Assembly (NCBI GenBank): GCA_012934845.2
Contig: WNNJ02000032.1
Span: 54,171-118,170 of the forward strand
DNA length: 64,000 nucleotides
Reading direction: 5' to 3'
Source: Pomphorhynchus laevis
Taxonomy: Eukaryota; Acanthocephala; Palaeacanthocephala; Echinorhynchida; Pomphorhynchidae
Shown: in pieces, positions 51,976 through 63,300 of the stretch
How the letters are laid out: every line of letters starts with the position of its first letter
How positions within the stretch are numbered: the first letter of the stretch is position 1
The notes under the pieces: generated by a model
What the model was told of the DNA's origin: nothing
Database searches by the model: none
What the model saw: the letters and a program-made list of their open reading frames with translations, nothing else
Translations under genes and position numbers: made by a program

Positions 51976-52469
51976 TTGATAAAATAAATGAATATATATG
52001 CACACATAATTTAGAATTAATTGAAAACAATGAATTAAGGAAAATGCTATCAAAAGGGTAAAAATATAGATTAAATAATTAAATCAGCTAACTGAGTCTA
52101 CGTTTTTTATATAATTATAAAATAAACAAAACATAATAATGCTAAATCAAAATTTAATAATTAAATAATAAAATTAATAATTGTTTTTAGATTTTTTAAT
52201 AATAGCAATAGAAATAAAATTTACAATTCGTTATATAATGACTTAAATGCTTACTTTGGTTAGCTGATTAATAGTAAAAGCTTAAATACATCAAAGATAA
52301 ACATTTGGAAAACTTATATACTAAATATAATTAGATAAAAAATGAAAATAATATACAATTACAAAAGGAAATATCATATTATAAAAAAGAGTATAAAAAT
52401 AGATTAAATAATAATGACAATAGAAATAAAATATTTCAAAAATAAGGTATAAACTGTTATCGGCACTAG
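51976..52469. other. Penelope tail debris and AT-rich sequence
   Basis: Positions 52080-52200 on the minus strand match the Penelope terminal tail (TCAGCTAACTGAGTCTACGT, compare 57120-57190). The remainder reads as Asn/Lys-rich broken frames that may be old Penelope coding sequence. No host gene is seen. Confidence 0.5.
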
Positions 52470-52671
52470 GACGGTTATTAAAATGTTCACTGTTCTGGCT
52501 CAGTTCTCTGAACTTAAATTCCTAGTAGCATCAAAACGTTTTGATGTATTTTGTATGACCGAAACAAGACTACATGTCAACATTTAGCATGACTGTGTTG
52601 CCATTCCTGACTATTTTCTAATACGGTCGGATCGCTCGGGTGGTAAATGTAGAGGCGGAGTAGACGCATAT

Positions 52672-53395
52672 GTGCGAAATAGTCTCCTGGTATCAAACAT
52701 TTATGCTTTTCGAGACGAGATCGGATCGTCATTTGAAGGTATTTATTTTACACTGGGAAATGATCAGCGATCTCGATTCTGTATTATTTATCGCTCTCCG
52801 TCCTATGAATTAAGATTTGATTCTCTTAAACTACTCGATCCTATGATTCTGCTTATTGGCGACTTCAACATCCCTCACATAGACTGGGAAAGTAGCTGTT
52901 CACGACCACATCACGGAATTGGGAAAGTATTGAGTGACTTTCTGTTACTCGAAATGCTACTGGTTCAACATATTAAAAACCTACTTGTGTGACAATAACG
53001 CCTTCTATACTTGATTTGATCTTGATTTGGGAGACGTCTCTGGTCTTCGTTATGACGCATCAATCGACAATAGCGATTATTATGTACTCACTATGCAACT
53101 GTCCGTTTTCAACAGGGTCTATCAAAACTCCAATTTCAAAAAACGTTGTTGGGTAGGTGTTGATGCTAGTCAACTAGTTGCAAACTTCCCAAAGGGCATC
53201 TGGGATAGTCTTCATGTTCACATCGGTTCAAATGTTTTAGTAGCATATAATCTTCTTCTTGAGGTATTGAAGCGTATTTCAGACAGCTTTGCTCCGCAGC
53301 GTCTCTGCAAGTCAAAACATGACAATCCTTCTTGGTTCGACATAGAACTCCTTGATGCACATGGGTCCCACGACAAATTGTGGCGCAGGTTTTGA
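52672..53395 (+). pseudogene. LINE-F2 endonuclease fragments
   Basis: Two frames (52672-52992 and 53027-53395) cover the APE domain from RNSLLVSN through IYRSPSYEL and LLIGDFNIPHIDWES, then the region with DNSDYYVLTMQL in place of the usual SDH. The linker to the RT begins with NPSWFD. The catalytic His appears replaced. Confidence 0.72.
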
Positions 53396-53909
53396 CGTTC
53401 TCCTGCTTCCAAACGTGCCTACATTGAATCTGGAACTTATACATTAGGCTAAAATTTCAGAAACGCTACTCGTACAAAAAAAGTATCGCCATGGATGAAC
53501 CCTAGGAGGTTTTGGTCATATGTAAGAAATAACAAAACTCTTGTCGCCACAATTAGCACAATTCAAACTCCAGCAGAAACTTTAACCGAACCATCTCATA
53601 TCGCCCAACATTTAGCTGATAGCTTCTCAGTGAAAGCTATGATTACTAACATAGAACGTGAATTTAGTTGGAAGTATGTTCCTATTGCACATCGGTGTTG
53701 TGTTTTTCCACTTAGAGTTGATGATGTGTTGATTGAGGTTATGAAGCTCAATCCGTTTGCATATCCGGGACTAGACAATATTGCTACCTTTCTCGTCAAA
53801 ACACTAGCGAACGTACTGTGCAATGGTTTAGTTCTGTTTTTCAGATATAGTTCGGGCACATCTTGGATTCCTGATAATTGGAAATGGCAATTGGGGTTCC
53901 ATTAATAAA

Positions 53910-54233
53910 ATGCATCCTGCTAGCTTTTGTGCGGACTTGCGGCCCATCAGTTTGACCATTGTATTTTGCAAACACTTCGAAAGACTAATAGCTAGTATAA
54001 TTAGAGATTATCTGAACTCTAATCAGATATTGGTTGATTCTCAACATGGTTTCAGGATTGGACGTTCATGCCTAACTAATCTACTAACTGCGCATGAAAA
54101 ATTGACAGATGCTTTGAGTGCTGGGTTTCATGTTTATACAGTCTTCCTTGACTTTTCGAAAGTCTTTGATAGGATGCCACATGACGGCATAGTCTCCTTA
54201 CTGTATCACTATGGATTCCATTCATATATGTGA
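53910..54233 (+). pseudogene. LINE-F2 reverse transcriptase fragment
   Basis: Frame with DLRPISLTIVFCKHFERLI, SQHGFRIGRSCLTNLL and FLDFSKVFDRMPHDG (motif A). It stops before the B box; the remaining RT is in other frames. Confidence 0.78.
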
Positions 54234-54652
54234 TTGGGTCAGGCAATTTCTATCGAATAGAGTTTTCATTGTTTGTGCGGGATGTGTGCTTTCTGACCCG
54301 GTGAATGTTGATTCTGGGGTGGCTCAAGGATCAGTCTTTAACCCACTGCTATATAATCTTTATGAATGATTTGCTACACCGCTTATCATTCTTTCATCTA
54401 GCCTATGCAGACGATCTAAAGATTTAGTCGATTATTAAAAGTCCTGCTGATCGAGTATCTTTACAAAATGATCTGAACTCTTTGTCCAATTGGTGCGAAT
54501 CTACTGGATTACGGTGAAATGCTGAAAAATGTGTCATTATGCAATTTGGTCACCCGTATGAAACTTCAGTTACTATATTGGAAACTGTCTTAAAGGAAGT
54601 GTCTCAACATAATGATTTAGGTATGATTGTCCATTGATCTTTACAAACAAAG

Positions 54653-54937
54653 TTGAACACAGACTTCACCCTAGGTAAAGCTACTCGGACATTATACTGT
54701 ATAAAAAGCTCATTCTTCAGATTAAGCTGTCGAATGTTCAAGAGGTTATTCACCTCCCTCGTCGGGTCATACTTGGAATACGGCATTCAGGCTTGCTTTC
54801 CTGTCACCAAGCGAGAACTATTAGACCTGGAGTATATTCTTAAGCAGTGTTCGAGGCTCTGTGTTGTCTTAGGTGGTAGTAATTATCATGACATCTTAGC
54901 CGTGTTGGAATGTTGTCAGTACGTGAGAGGTTCATAA
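54653..54937 (+). pseudogene. LINE-F2 C-terminal fragment
   Basis: Frame with TLGKATRTLYCIKSSFFRLS, then LVGSYLEYGIQACFPVTKRE and LEYILKQCSRLCVVLGG, the post-RT region of CR1/Jockey-like LINEs. LINE-F1 has the homologous stretch at 26600-26746. Confidence 0.72.
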
Positions 54938-55544
54938 CTTTCAAATGCTTTGTCTATGGATTATGTCCAATAGTACGGTGGGTTATACCACCGATTAATC
55001 ACTAGTCGGGTAGGTAGGTTGCGGGGACATAGTAGAGTGTTGTAAGAATCTCAATTTAGCAGATTACCGAAAATATTTAGACTCTCGAGGAGTGGAATTA
55101 CCATATGGAATTCTCTGCACGAAGTCGTTGCCGCTCTAAGCTTGATCACGTTTAATCACGATACTGCAAATGGATACGTGAACAATGCCACCATTCAGCA
55201 GCTCTACTGAACTATCCTATTGAGCCCCTTTGATTGAGTATTTGCTTTTTGTATTCTTTTTTTGGACTCTGCCCAAATAGCCTTTTAGCCTTGGCATGTA
55301 TTTGAATGAATAAATGTTCATTATAACGCTTAAGTTATAGAGTTATATATCCGTTTATTGTTTGTGTTTTTTTATTTTTTGCATTTTTGACTCTGCCTGA
55401 ATAGACTTTTGGCTTTGGCATGTATTTGAATAAATAAAGAAAGATATAAAATTTTATTATAAAATTTATATCATAGATATAAAAGATCACGCTATAAAAT
55501 TAATTGCTAATTATATAACAATTGTTAGCAGAAATGTAATTCAT

Positions 55545-56612
55545 ATGCAAAAAGCTTTATTAGTCTTCATATGCAAAAAGCTTTATTATGATATACTAGT
55601 GAAAGAGGTTAATTCTAATGATTTAAATGTAAATCCAACATATGAACGTAGTGAGTTGAGTTTAGAAACAATTATTACAAGTCACTGTTCTATAATGGAT
55701 AAAAAGGGTATAAAGGTTGAATTAGATAATAAAACTATACCTATATTATATTGGAATCCAAAATTACATAAAAATCCAATAAAACCTAGGTTCATATGTA
55801 GTGCGTTTAAATGTACATTAAAACCAATTTCTGTCTATATGAATAAAATACTTAAAGTAATTAAAGCACACTTTAAAAAATATTGCAAGGTAATCGAAAT
55901 TAATACTGGTATAAAACACTATTTCAGTATTAATTCTACAAAAGAATTTTTAGAACAGACAAAAGGAATAAATTTTCAAAATATAAATACATACGATTTT
56001 AGTACTCTTTATACAAATCTAGGTTTAGTAGATATTAAAGAAGCGTTAGTAAAATTAATTAACCTTATATTCGGAAAAAGATATACATATATATGTTATA
56101 ATAATTATAACGCCTATCTAACAAAAATTAAACCATCAAGTAAATATAAATATATGAATAAAATTGAATTAATAGAATCCTTAAATATTTTGATAAATCA
56201 AAATTATTTAAAAGTAGGGACATCTATATTTAGACAAGTAAAAGGTGTTCCAATGGGTGGTAATAGTAGCCCAATTATAGCTGACTTGTGTTTAAGCTTT
56301 ATAGAATATGAATTTGTTCATAACTGTGTAAAAACTAAATCTAAACAATATAAATATATGAAATATATGTTTCGATACATTGATGATATATGTGTATTTA
56401 ATTCTAATAATTTTTATTCAATTAGTGAGCACATTTATCCAGAAAGCCTTATTCTTAACAAAACCAATATTAATGATAAAGAAGGTTTATATCTAGATAT
56501 GAACATTAAATTAACATTAACTAAAACTACTATTAATTTATATCGTAAAGATGACATATTTAAATTTATAAGAAACATATTTTTGCATGAGCATTCATGC
56601 AATACCATATAA
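55545..56612 (+). pseudogene. Penelope N4 reverse transcriptase
   Basis: A 355-codon frame. LYWNPKLHKNPIKPRFICS is the conserved lead of Penelope RTs. TYDFSTLYTNL (motif A), FRQVKGVPMGGNSSPIIADL (motif B) and FRYIDDICVFN (catalytic YIDD) follow, then YLDMNIKL. It ends in HEHSCNTI at a one-base difference from N2; the last 84 codons continue in another frame (56587-56841). RT in this family resembles telomerase. Confidence 0.87.
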
Positions 56613-56841
56613 TTTAAAATATAATACATTAAATAATGAAATTTTAAGAATTGCAACAATATGTAATGATATTGGCTTTCTTCAAAATCATTTAAATAAT
56701 TTAATAGATACATATTTTAAACTAGGTTACTATAAAAATAACATCAAGCAGAAAATAGTAAAATATATAAATCAACACAATAATATAAAGAATAAATTTA
56801 AACTCTTAAGTGGCAAATTTTTATGGATGGATAATAAATAA
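56587..56841 (+). pseudogene. Penelope N4 C-terminal domain
   Basis: An 84-codon frame from IPYNLKYNTLNNEIL to GKFLWMDNK, the same as the N2 C-terminus. It ends at TAA with no GIY-YIG sequence after it. Confidence 0.8.
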
Positions 56842-56885
56842 TATACTTTGTATTAGAATAAGATACTAGATAGTTATTTCAGAGG

Positions 56886-56978
56886 AAATACATCATTATC
56901 ATGTATTTGGCCCCGCTGCTATGTTGGGTAGAGGAGTTAGGGGCCGAAACCTGATAGCATAGCAGTTCCTCCTGATGA
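56886..56978 (+). ncRNA. Conserved structured block at Penelope terminus
   Basis: A hairpin (56886-56893 with 56901-56908) is followed by three helices whose strands interleave: GGCCCC 56909-56914 with GGGGCC 56940-56945; CTGCTATG 56916-56923 with CATAGCAG 56958-56965; GAGGAG 56931-56936 with TTCCTC 56966-56971. GAAA (56946-56949) and CTGATGA (56972-56978) are the two core words of hammerhead ribozymes, and a GTA precedes GAGGAG. In the variant copy at 31440-31625 the first and third helices keep pairing through changed bases. Hammerheads are known from Penelope terminal repeats, but the order of the words here is not a standard hammerhead, so its identity is open. Confidence 0.6.
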
Positions 56979-57190
56979 CCTCTAATTCTTATTCTGATAC
57001 AACGTCTGTTATTTATTAGTCAATTCATAAAAATGACGTTTATTTTAAATTTCATTTTTTTTAACTTGATTTAAATTATAGAAAATCTAAAAACAATTAT
57101 TAATTTTATTATTTAATTATTAAATTTTGATTTAGCATTATTATGTTTTTTATAATTATATTAAATACGTAGACTCAGTTAGCTGATTTA

Positions 57191-57465
57191 ATTTGTTCTA
57201 CTGGCATGTTATTATTGACCTGTGTACTTAATTAATTAAGTGTACTTAATTAATTAAGTGTACCTGTGTACTTTCATTAATCAAAGAAATTAATTAATCA
57301 TTGGAAAATATTTAATCTAGGAGATACTTTAACGCTAATATTCAAATAATATTTCACGTTCGTTAAAGCTACTCGGCCATTATATTGTACAAAAATACAA
57401 TTGTAATAAATTTTCTTTGCTATAAAAACTTACATTGCAGATAAATTCAATCATGGCAAAGTTAA
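57191..57465. other. AT-rich spacer with short tandem palindromes
   Basis: Positions 57222-57263 hold repeats of GTACTTAATTAATTAA, each itself palindromic. A piece at 57360-57400 resembles LINE-F (AAAGCTACTCGG). Otherwise unassigned. Confidence 0.5.
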
Positions 57466-58036
57466 CAGATTAAATACACAAGGACGTAAATGGAAGGACT
57501 GAGAAGATAACTACGACCGACACCAACTGTGATCAACTACAAGTACAGTGTTCGACACAACTGTAGCGTATGAACCACAATCGCCAGCGACAACAGTAAG
57601 TCTGAAGAAGACTTCCTATGTAAATTTCGTGCAAACAACTTAATACGCAAAATCTCGCATAATCACATATCAACATCAAACACGTTTACTCAAACTAAAC
57701 CAGTCGCTTCTGACGTCCTTGTCTCCACCCACTGATCCTGTCACCATATATACTTCCCATTCCATGTCAAATTCAATCCCCGACACCCCACGTCCCGTCC
57801 TTCCCGTCTCGTTTCTCAATAACCTACATACATCAATCAAAATCACCTCAACCAACCTCCAATATCCTCCCACTCATAACCTTTCCTCATATCGCTTGCC
57901 GCCCTCTATATTATCCATATCCTCTTTATCTCCCGCTGTCTATCATACTCTCTTCATATACTCAACTCCCAGTTCTCCTATTGTGACCACACCCACTTAC
58001 GGCACTCGTCCTTGTTCACGGAAACGCCTTCCTTAA
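57466..58036 (+). mobile_element. LINE-D5: 5' leader and start of ORF1
   Basis: Positions 57470-57610 match the leader of LINE-D1 (4800-4945). The frame 57719-58036 (105 codons; Pro/Ser/Thr-rich, MSPPTDPVTIYTS) follows on it and could be the start of LINE-D ORF1, which no other copy preserves. No RT follows; LINE-F3 begins directly after. Confidence 0.55.
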
Positions 58037-58044
58037 AGTAAGTC

Positions 58045-58440
58045 TAAGTCGTATTGGAATGTTTTCGGTTTGAAACTGCTTTGTCTATGACAAAGCTAAA
58101 CTGCTGTTTAGCTTTGGAACTGCTTTGTCTATGACATATGTCGAATGGTGTGGGGGTTATTCCACCGATGTAATCACTAGTCTGGTAGGTAGGTTGTGGG
58201 AGTATAGTCACCGCAACCTAGTAAATCACGATGCTGCAACATGTTACGTTAGCAATGCCGCCATTCAGCAGCTCTACTGAACTATCCTATTTTGCTACGA
58301 TCCGTTGAATGACTATTTGCTTTTTGTTTTTGTTTTTCTTTTTCTTTTTTGTTTTTATTTTTCTTTATCTTTTGCTTTTTTGTCTTTTGTCTCTGCCTGA
58401 ATATCATTTTGGCTTTGCATGTATTTGAATAAATGATAAA
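58045..58440 (+). mobile_element. LINE-F3: 3' end fragment with inserted hairpin
   Basis: Matches the LINE-F2 3' end (54930-55440), including GCCGCCATTCAGCAGCTCTA and the GGCTTTG-CATGTATTTGAATAAA end. A perfect hairpin (arms 58091-58101 and 58106-58116) within a duplicated word (CTGCTTTGTCTATGACA, twice) is not in LINE-F2. Confidence 0.75.
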
Positions 58441-59340
58441 TATACAGAAGACAATTTGTAGAAGTAGCGATATCGTGGATATAAATATGATGCGTGTGAG
58501 AGTAGATAAAGATATCGTTGACATATTGAATCAGATGAAATTTATAGTCACGAGTTATAAAAGTCAAGTCGACGAGAATAAAAGAGAAAATTAGGACCTA
58601 AAACGGATCCTTATAGAAAACCGTGTGAAATGTTTAAGGGGAGTTTGAGTGAATACAAAAAGAGCGTTTGGATAGATAAGACGTGAACCAGTATACAGTA
58701 GGAACTGAGAGACCATAGTTGTAAGAAGCTGATATAGTAGAACAGAATGATCAACAATATTATAAACAGATTAAGGTCGAGAGAGATTACGACACTACAT
58801 AGTTTTAAATCGCGAGCTTGAAGTAGATCACTTAAAACTTCAAGACAAGCAAGTTCAGTAGGGTGATTAGAACGGTAGGTAGATTGAAAATGAAGTATAA
58901 TTGGAAGAAACAACATATAGATAAACTTATATAACACAAGACGCTGAAGGAGTTTAGATAAGATTGGAATAAGATAAATCGGGTGGTATGAAGATGTTAT
59001 CAAATGATCATGACGGTTTCTTTAGAAGAGGACGTACGATGACAGATTTCCAGTTCTATGAAAAAGTGCCGCTACGGATGAAGATGTTAAAGATGGTTGT
59101 AACGAATTGATACAATTTTGAATGAATAGATTTTAGTACATACGTTGAGATAGGATCGTCATGCGAAGAGATGTTTGGCGATAAAATGAGAACCTTAAAA
59201 ATTCCAAAAGTAAGAGGAAGATGAAAGAGATCATGATGAAATATGCATGATGAGCCAGACGAGGATATATGATTTATATGGATAAAAGGGATAATCGTAG
59301 TGATAAATAATTATTGGAGTTGGATCGAAGGAAAGAAGAT
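58440..59340 (-). mobile_element. LINE-D6: diverged LINE-D-like RT remnant
   Basis: Minus-strand frames 59003-58611 (PIYLIPILSKLLQRLVLYK, HFQSTYRSNHPTELACLEVLSDLL, VVISLDL at motif A) and 58567-58355 (HLIQYVNDIFIYSHTHHIYIHDI at the catalytic box). QYVNDIFIYSHT parallels QYADDILIYAHV of LINE-D, but with the first catalytic Asp changed to Asn. Old and decayed. Confidence 0.68.
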
Positions 59341-59389
59341 ATTATTTTTGATATTTTGCTAACTACTGTTAGCATCTTCAGAAAATTGT

Positions 59390-59560
59390 CTTCGACGTCC
59401 TACTAAATGAGTATCTTTACAAAATGATCTGAACTCTTTGTTCAATCGATGCTAATCTACTGGATTACGGTAAAATGCTGAAAAATGTGTCACTATGCAA
59501 TTAGGTCGCTCGTCTGAAACTTTTATTTACTATATTCGATACTGTCTTAATAATAGATTT
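59390..59560 (+). mobile_element. LINE-F4: short internal fragment
   Basis: About 160 bp closely matching 54440-54600 of LINE-F2, the stretch after the catalytic box (SLQNDLNSL, then LRNAEKCV). Isolated and not flanked by other LINE-F text. Confidence 0.7.
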
Positions 59561-59639
59561 TACATGCAGGATAAATATAATAGATACAAGAAGACAGTTA
59601 CAGTCTAAATCTTTATCAAATCTTCTTCATAGATGATTG

Positions 59640-60602
59640 CCATTCTTCAACTGCAGCCTGTCTTCTTTAAGAATGATGGTCTCAAATCCATGGGAATCTG
59701 ACCCCCCAACCACTCCAACACGCCGCTCTCCGACTAAACCACCCAAGGTCTTTCACCTCCCGAAGGATCCAGTCGGAGCGAACTATGATGAGTTAAACTA
59801 GAGACAAGGAGCTTCAGGAACATTAGTCTTTTTCTGGAGGGACGTCTTCTAGAAAAGAAGACCAATCCCGAGATAGCACAGGTAACCCAAAGGCGTCCCT
59901 GGGTTTTTTTTCAATGACAGATGTTGGGCCCGTTTCAGGGCCCATCTAGCTCCCTTCAGAATACGTTTAAGTATATCCAGGTTAGCTTTAACTGACCAGT
60001 TAACCGTAATCGTGAACCCCAGGTATTTTACTCGATTTGTGAAGGTAGGGTGTGGTTGATTAGTCCGGATAGAAGATAAAGCTGAGAGTGCTAATCCCTT
60101 GAGCTTTTTCCTTGCTACAGGTGCGCCATGAAAGACAACCACCTGCGATTTGGAGGAGTTTAAAACAAGGTTTGAAATGGGCAGCTGATCTTTTAATCTT
60201 GTAAAGAAACGGCTGATGTCAGAGACTACATCTTTGCACCTGCGTCCAGAGAACAGAGCTGTGGTATCATCAGCATATACCACAAGATGTTGATCGCGTT
60301 TGAATTTTTTGTATAGTTTAATGGAGGCAGCAAGACATAAGATTGGAGAAAGTGGGGGAGCCTTGAGGCACATCTGTAATAGGGTAGAACTGACGTACAT
60401 CAGGGTCGTCTTCATAGAAGAATCGCTTTGTGTACAGCAATATTTCCACCCTGTCAACAATTCTCGCAGGCAACCTGATGGACCTGAGAGAAGAGATAAC
60501 AAAAGAAATGGAAATGCTGTCAAATGCAGCCGAAAAGTCAAAAATGACAGCCACAGCAAGCTGATGACTGTTATCTTGATAAAACTGTTGCACTTCATCT
60601 AT
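59640..60602 (-). mobile_element. LINE-C5: 3' part, left arm of an inverted pair
   Basis: Minus-strand LINE-C from VQQFYQDNSHQLAVAV (motif A side) to the 3' end at about 59640. It forms a large inverted repeat with 61530-62480 (LINE-C6). Its 5' end abuts the 5' end of LINE-C6 at 60602-60603. Confidence 0.82.
59849..60598 (-). pseudogene. LINE-C5 reverse transcriptase C-half
   Basis: The frame includes LVVYADDTTALFSGRR (catalytic YADD), VSDISRFFTRLKDQLP, SKSQVVVFHG, RVKYLGFTITVNW and the C-terminal end. The first 80 codons of the listed frame are out of the RT phase; the motif A text (AVIFDFSAAFDSISI) is in the neighbouring frame. Confidence 0.78.
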
Positions 60603-61532
60603 TGAAACCCTTCTGCATGAGTAGTCACGCCAACAACAGACCACCTCTCATGACCTAATTCTTTGACGGTTAGAGGAAGATACGTTGCTAAGAAGAAGGT
60701 TCCACTTTGATCCCATCCGGGTGACATTCTTTCAGTCAGCTATCAAACTCTCCCCCCGAATTGGGAATGAGAGTTTGACCGAATTTAATACCTACCTCTC
60801 TTCGCAAGCTACCGCGATACTATCGACTACCTATAAAGGTCGCATATACAATCCCACTCCAACAAAACTCAAGGTTCTAGCCTAAATGCTACACCTTGCT
60901 AATCTCTCTGTTTCTGCCAGACAAGCCCTCTCGAATGAATACTGGAGCACTAGATATAGGCTCCAGCTGAGTATGGATAAGGCAATCATTTCTCGCCTTA
61001 ACCCTTCTCAGTCTTATTTCTGGAAGATATTCAAGAAGAAGAAGTTTGTCTGTTGGAAGGATTTAGCATTAGGTTGGATTGGTAGAATAGGCCTTGTGAA
61101 AGTTTTGAAGGAGTCACACATTTATGGAGGCACTCAATCAGCCCAACCAATGTTGCCTTGGTGTGACTTCAGGAGTAGGATACTTATCGGTTACAGATAT
61201 CCTCAACTCCTGGGGGCCATGCGCCACTCTCCACTCGTGTCTCTCAGCTTTTGACAGACATTCAGAGGAAGGAAGTCACCATAACAATGCTATTAGCCTC
61301 CCCGTCCGACATTGCTAACAACAATATTAGCCGTCGAGTATTTTTACCTAAAAAGAAGTCGATTACATGTCCCAAAGATCTGCGGCCCTTCTCAATTCAA
61401 AACTCCCTCATCTCCATTTACGAAAAAGCGCTTGCGCGTAGAATCCGCGTCCATCTAAGTAGGCGAAATTAAATCTCACCAGGTTTTCATGGATACGTAA
61501 GATATCGCTCGGTCCATTCAGCAATAGGTGAA

Positions 61533-61898
61533 GTGCAACAGTTTTGTCAAGATAACAGTCATCAGCTTGCTGTGGCTGTCTTTCCTGACTTTTTGGCTGC
61601 ATTTGACCGCATTCCCATTCCTTTTGTCATCTCTTCTCTTAGGTCCATCGGGTTGCCTGCGAGAATTGTTAAAAGGGTGGAAATATTGTTGTACACCAAG
61701 CGATTCTTCTATGAAGACGACCCTGATGCACGTCAGTTCTACCCTATTACAGCTGTGCCTCAAGGCTCACCACTTTCTCCAATCTTATATCTTGCTGCCT
61801 CCATTGAACTATACAAAAAATTCAAGCGCGATCAACATCTTGTGGTATATGCTGATGATACCAAGCCCTGTTCTCTGGACGCAGGTGCAAAGATGTAG
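61533..61898 (+). pseudogene. LINE-C6 reverse transcriptase fragment
   Basis: Frame with QQFCQDNSHQLAVAVFPDFLAAFDRIPI (motif A, altered), AVPQGSPLSPILY (motif B) and LVVYADDTKPCS (catalytic YADD, then a shift). Homologous to 50935-51290 in LINE-C4. Confidence 0.78.
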
Positions 61899-61981
61899 TC
61901 TCTGACATCAGCCGTTTCTTTACAAGATTAAAAGATCAGCTGCCCATTTCAAACCTTGTTTTAAACTCCTCCAAATCGCAG

Positions 61982-62418
61982 GTGGTTGTTTTTCATTGCG
62001 CCCCTGCGACAAAGAAAATACTCAAGAGATTAGCACTCTCAGCTCTATCTTCCATCCTGACTAATCAACCACTCCCTACCTTCACAAATCGAGTAAAATA
62101 CCTGGGGTTCACGATTACGGTTAACTGGTCAGTTAAAGCTGACCTGGATATACTTAAACGCATTCTGAAGAGAGCTAGATGGGCTCTGAAACGTGCCCAA
62201 CATTTGTTATTGAAAGAGAAAACCAAAGTGCGCCTGTGGGGTACTTGGGCTATCGCGGAATTAGTCTTCTTTTCAAGAGTCGTCCCCCAGAAAAAAGACT
62301 AAGGTTTCTCAAGCTCCTCGTCTCGCGTTTACCCAGCATAGTCCGCTCCGATTGGATCCTTCGGGAGGTGAAGAACCCCGGTGGGTTCAGTCGCAAGACG
62401 GCGTGTTGGACTTGTTAG
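61982..62418 (+). pseudogene. LINE-C6 C-terminal fragments
   Basis: Two overlapping frames (61982-62302 and 62179-62418) hold RVKYLGFTITVNWSVKADLD, RARWALKRAQHL, RLWGTWAIAELVFFSR and then RFLKLLVSRLPSIVRSDWILREV, the C-terminal end of LINE-C ORF2. The final stop lies in a GC-rich stretch near 62418. Confidence 0.75.
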
Positions 62419-62500
62419 GGGGCTCAGATCCCGCTGGACCTGATGCCATGATGATTTGAAGATTTGAAGAAAGACTCCATTTGCGACTGGTTCAACTAAC

Positions 62501-63300
62501 TTTTTCATGACCTTTTGATGTATGTCTCTTTTTAGTTGTTGTACTACACTAACATTTGTTTTAGTTAAGAAAATCTTGTTATTATTTTAACTTTGTGACC
62601 GTTTGACCGTTCTTTCTATGTATATAGAAATATACAGACTTGTGTTTGACTTGCGATTATTGTCGTGTATTAGAAAGTATATTGTTTCTATAATAACAAT
62701 GCAACCAATAACTTGAGCAATTTCAACATTAATATTTTATGTTGCTTCAGAAAAATTAAAAATTAATTTAAAATAAAAATAAATTTAATAGATTTTTATT
62801 AATATATATAATTTAATCTTTAATAATTTAAAATGCTTCATAAAATTTAAAAATTAATTTAAAATAAAAAATAATTTTAAAATAAAATTTATAAAAAAAA
62901 CAGTTATTTTTTATTTGGTAGGCATTAGTAATTGCTATAACAATTTAGACGCATACCAAATTAAAATTCGACTATTAAAATAATTTGGATATCTATTAAA
63001 TATTCTAAATATTTATTAAAACTTATCACATTGAAAAAGTTAACAGTGTCAATTTTAATATTTTAAAAATAAATTAGAGTTTTACTTGTGCTTTAACAAC
63101 TTTTAATGGTTATCATGCTTGTCCAATAACTTGAGCGATTTTAAACATTTGTCTATGTATGAAAATAAATTAAATATAATTTAATTAAATATAACCTAAT
63201 TAAACAGTGGAAAATAAAAAATATATTGTCAAATATGTAAGTCATCACTTTTATAAAAAAAATAATTTAAACTATTAAGTTGAAAATTTTTTGCTGATAG
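62501..63300. other. AT-rich intergenic
   Basis: Low-complexity A/T-rich sequence after the LINE-C6 3' region. The words AATTAATTTAAAATAAAAAT recur several times (62760-62890). No gene is recognised. Confidence 0.45.

Larger units (their letters stand above)
52470..55440 (+). mobile_element. LINE-F2: decayed APE-type LINE
   Basis: Pieces in order: endonuclease (52500-53395: RLHVNI, GGVDAYVRN, IYRSPSYE, LIGDFNIPHIDW, IDNSDYYVL), linker (53495-53905), RT fingers and motif A (53910-54233), B and YADD regions in broken frame (about 54310-54430) and C-terminus (54653-54937). The 3' end reaches about 55440, with AATAAA words and near-duplicate TTTGGCATGTATTTGAATRAATAAA endings, so the tail appears twice. 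Many frameshifts and stops. CR1/Jockey-like. Confidence 0.8.
55445..57190 (+). mobile_element. Penelope-like element N4 (Naiad-like), 5'-truncated
   Basis: Plus strand. An RT ORF (55545-56612, with the last part in another frame to 56841), a short spacer, a structured terminal block (56886-56978) and an AT-rich tail ending ACGTAGACTCAGTTAGCTGA near 57185. The GIY-YIG part is missing at the 5' end. It is very similar to N2 on the other strand. A 22-bp direct duplication (55541-55562 and 55567-55588) lies at the very start of the reading frame. Confidence 0.87.
60603..62500 (+). mobile_element. LINE-C6: right arm of the inverted pair
   Basis: Plus-strand LINE-C from the end of the endonuclease (KPFCM...) to the 3' end near 62500. 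Frames: 60685-60885, 60886-61254, 61251-61472, 61533-61898 and 61982-62302, with several stops and shifts between. The last piece keeps the conserved C-terminus (SDWILREVKNPGGFSRK) that LINE-C4 loses to a TAG. Confidence 0.82.

Noticed and set aside
56909-56965. HDV-like ribozyme topology (two interleaved helices P1 and P2).
   Set aside because: No convincing P3, P1.1 or P4 and no conserved active-site context.
56886-56978. A standard hammerhead ribozyme call for the Penelope terminal block.
   Set aside because: The core words are present but their order cannot form one canonical hammerhead, and the stem between CTGATGA and GAAA does not pair. Kept as an undefined structured RNA.
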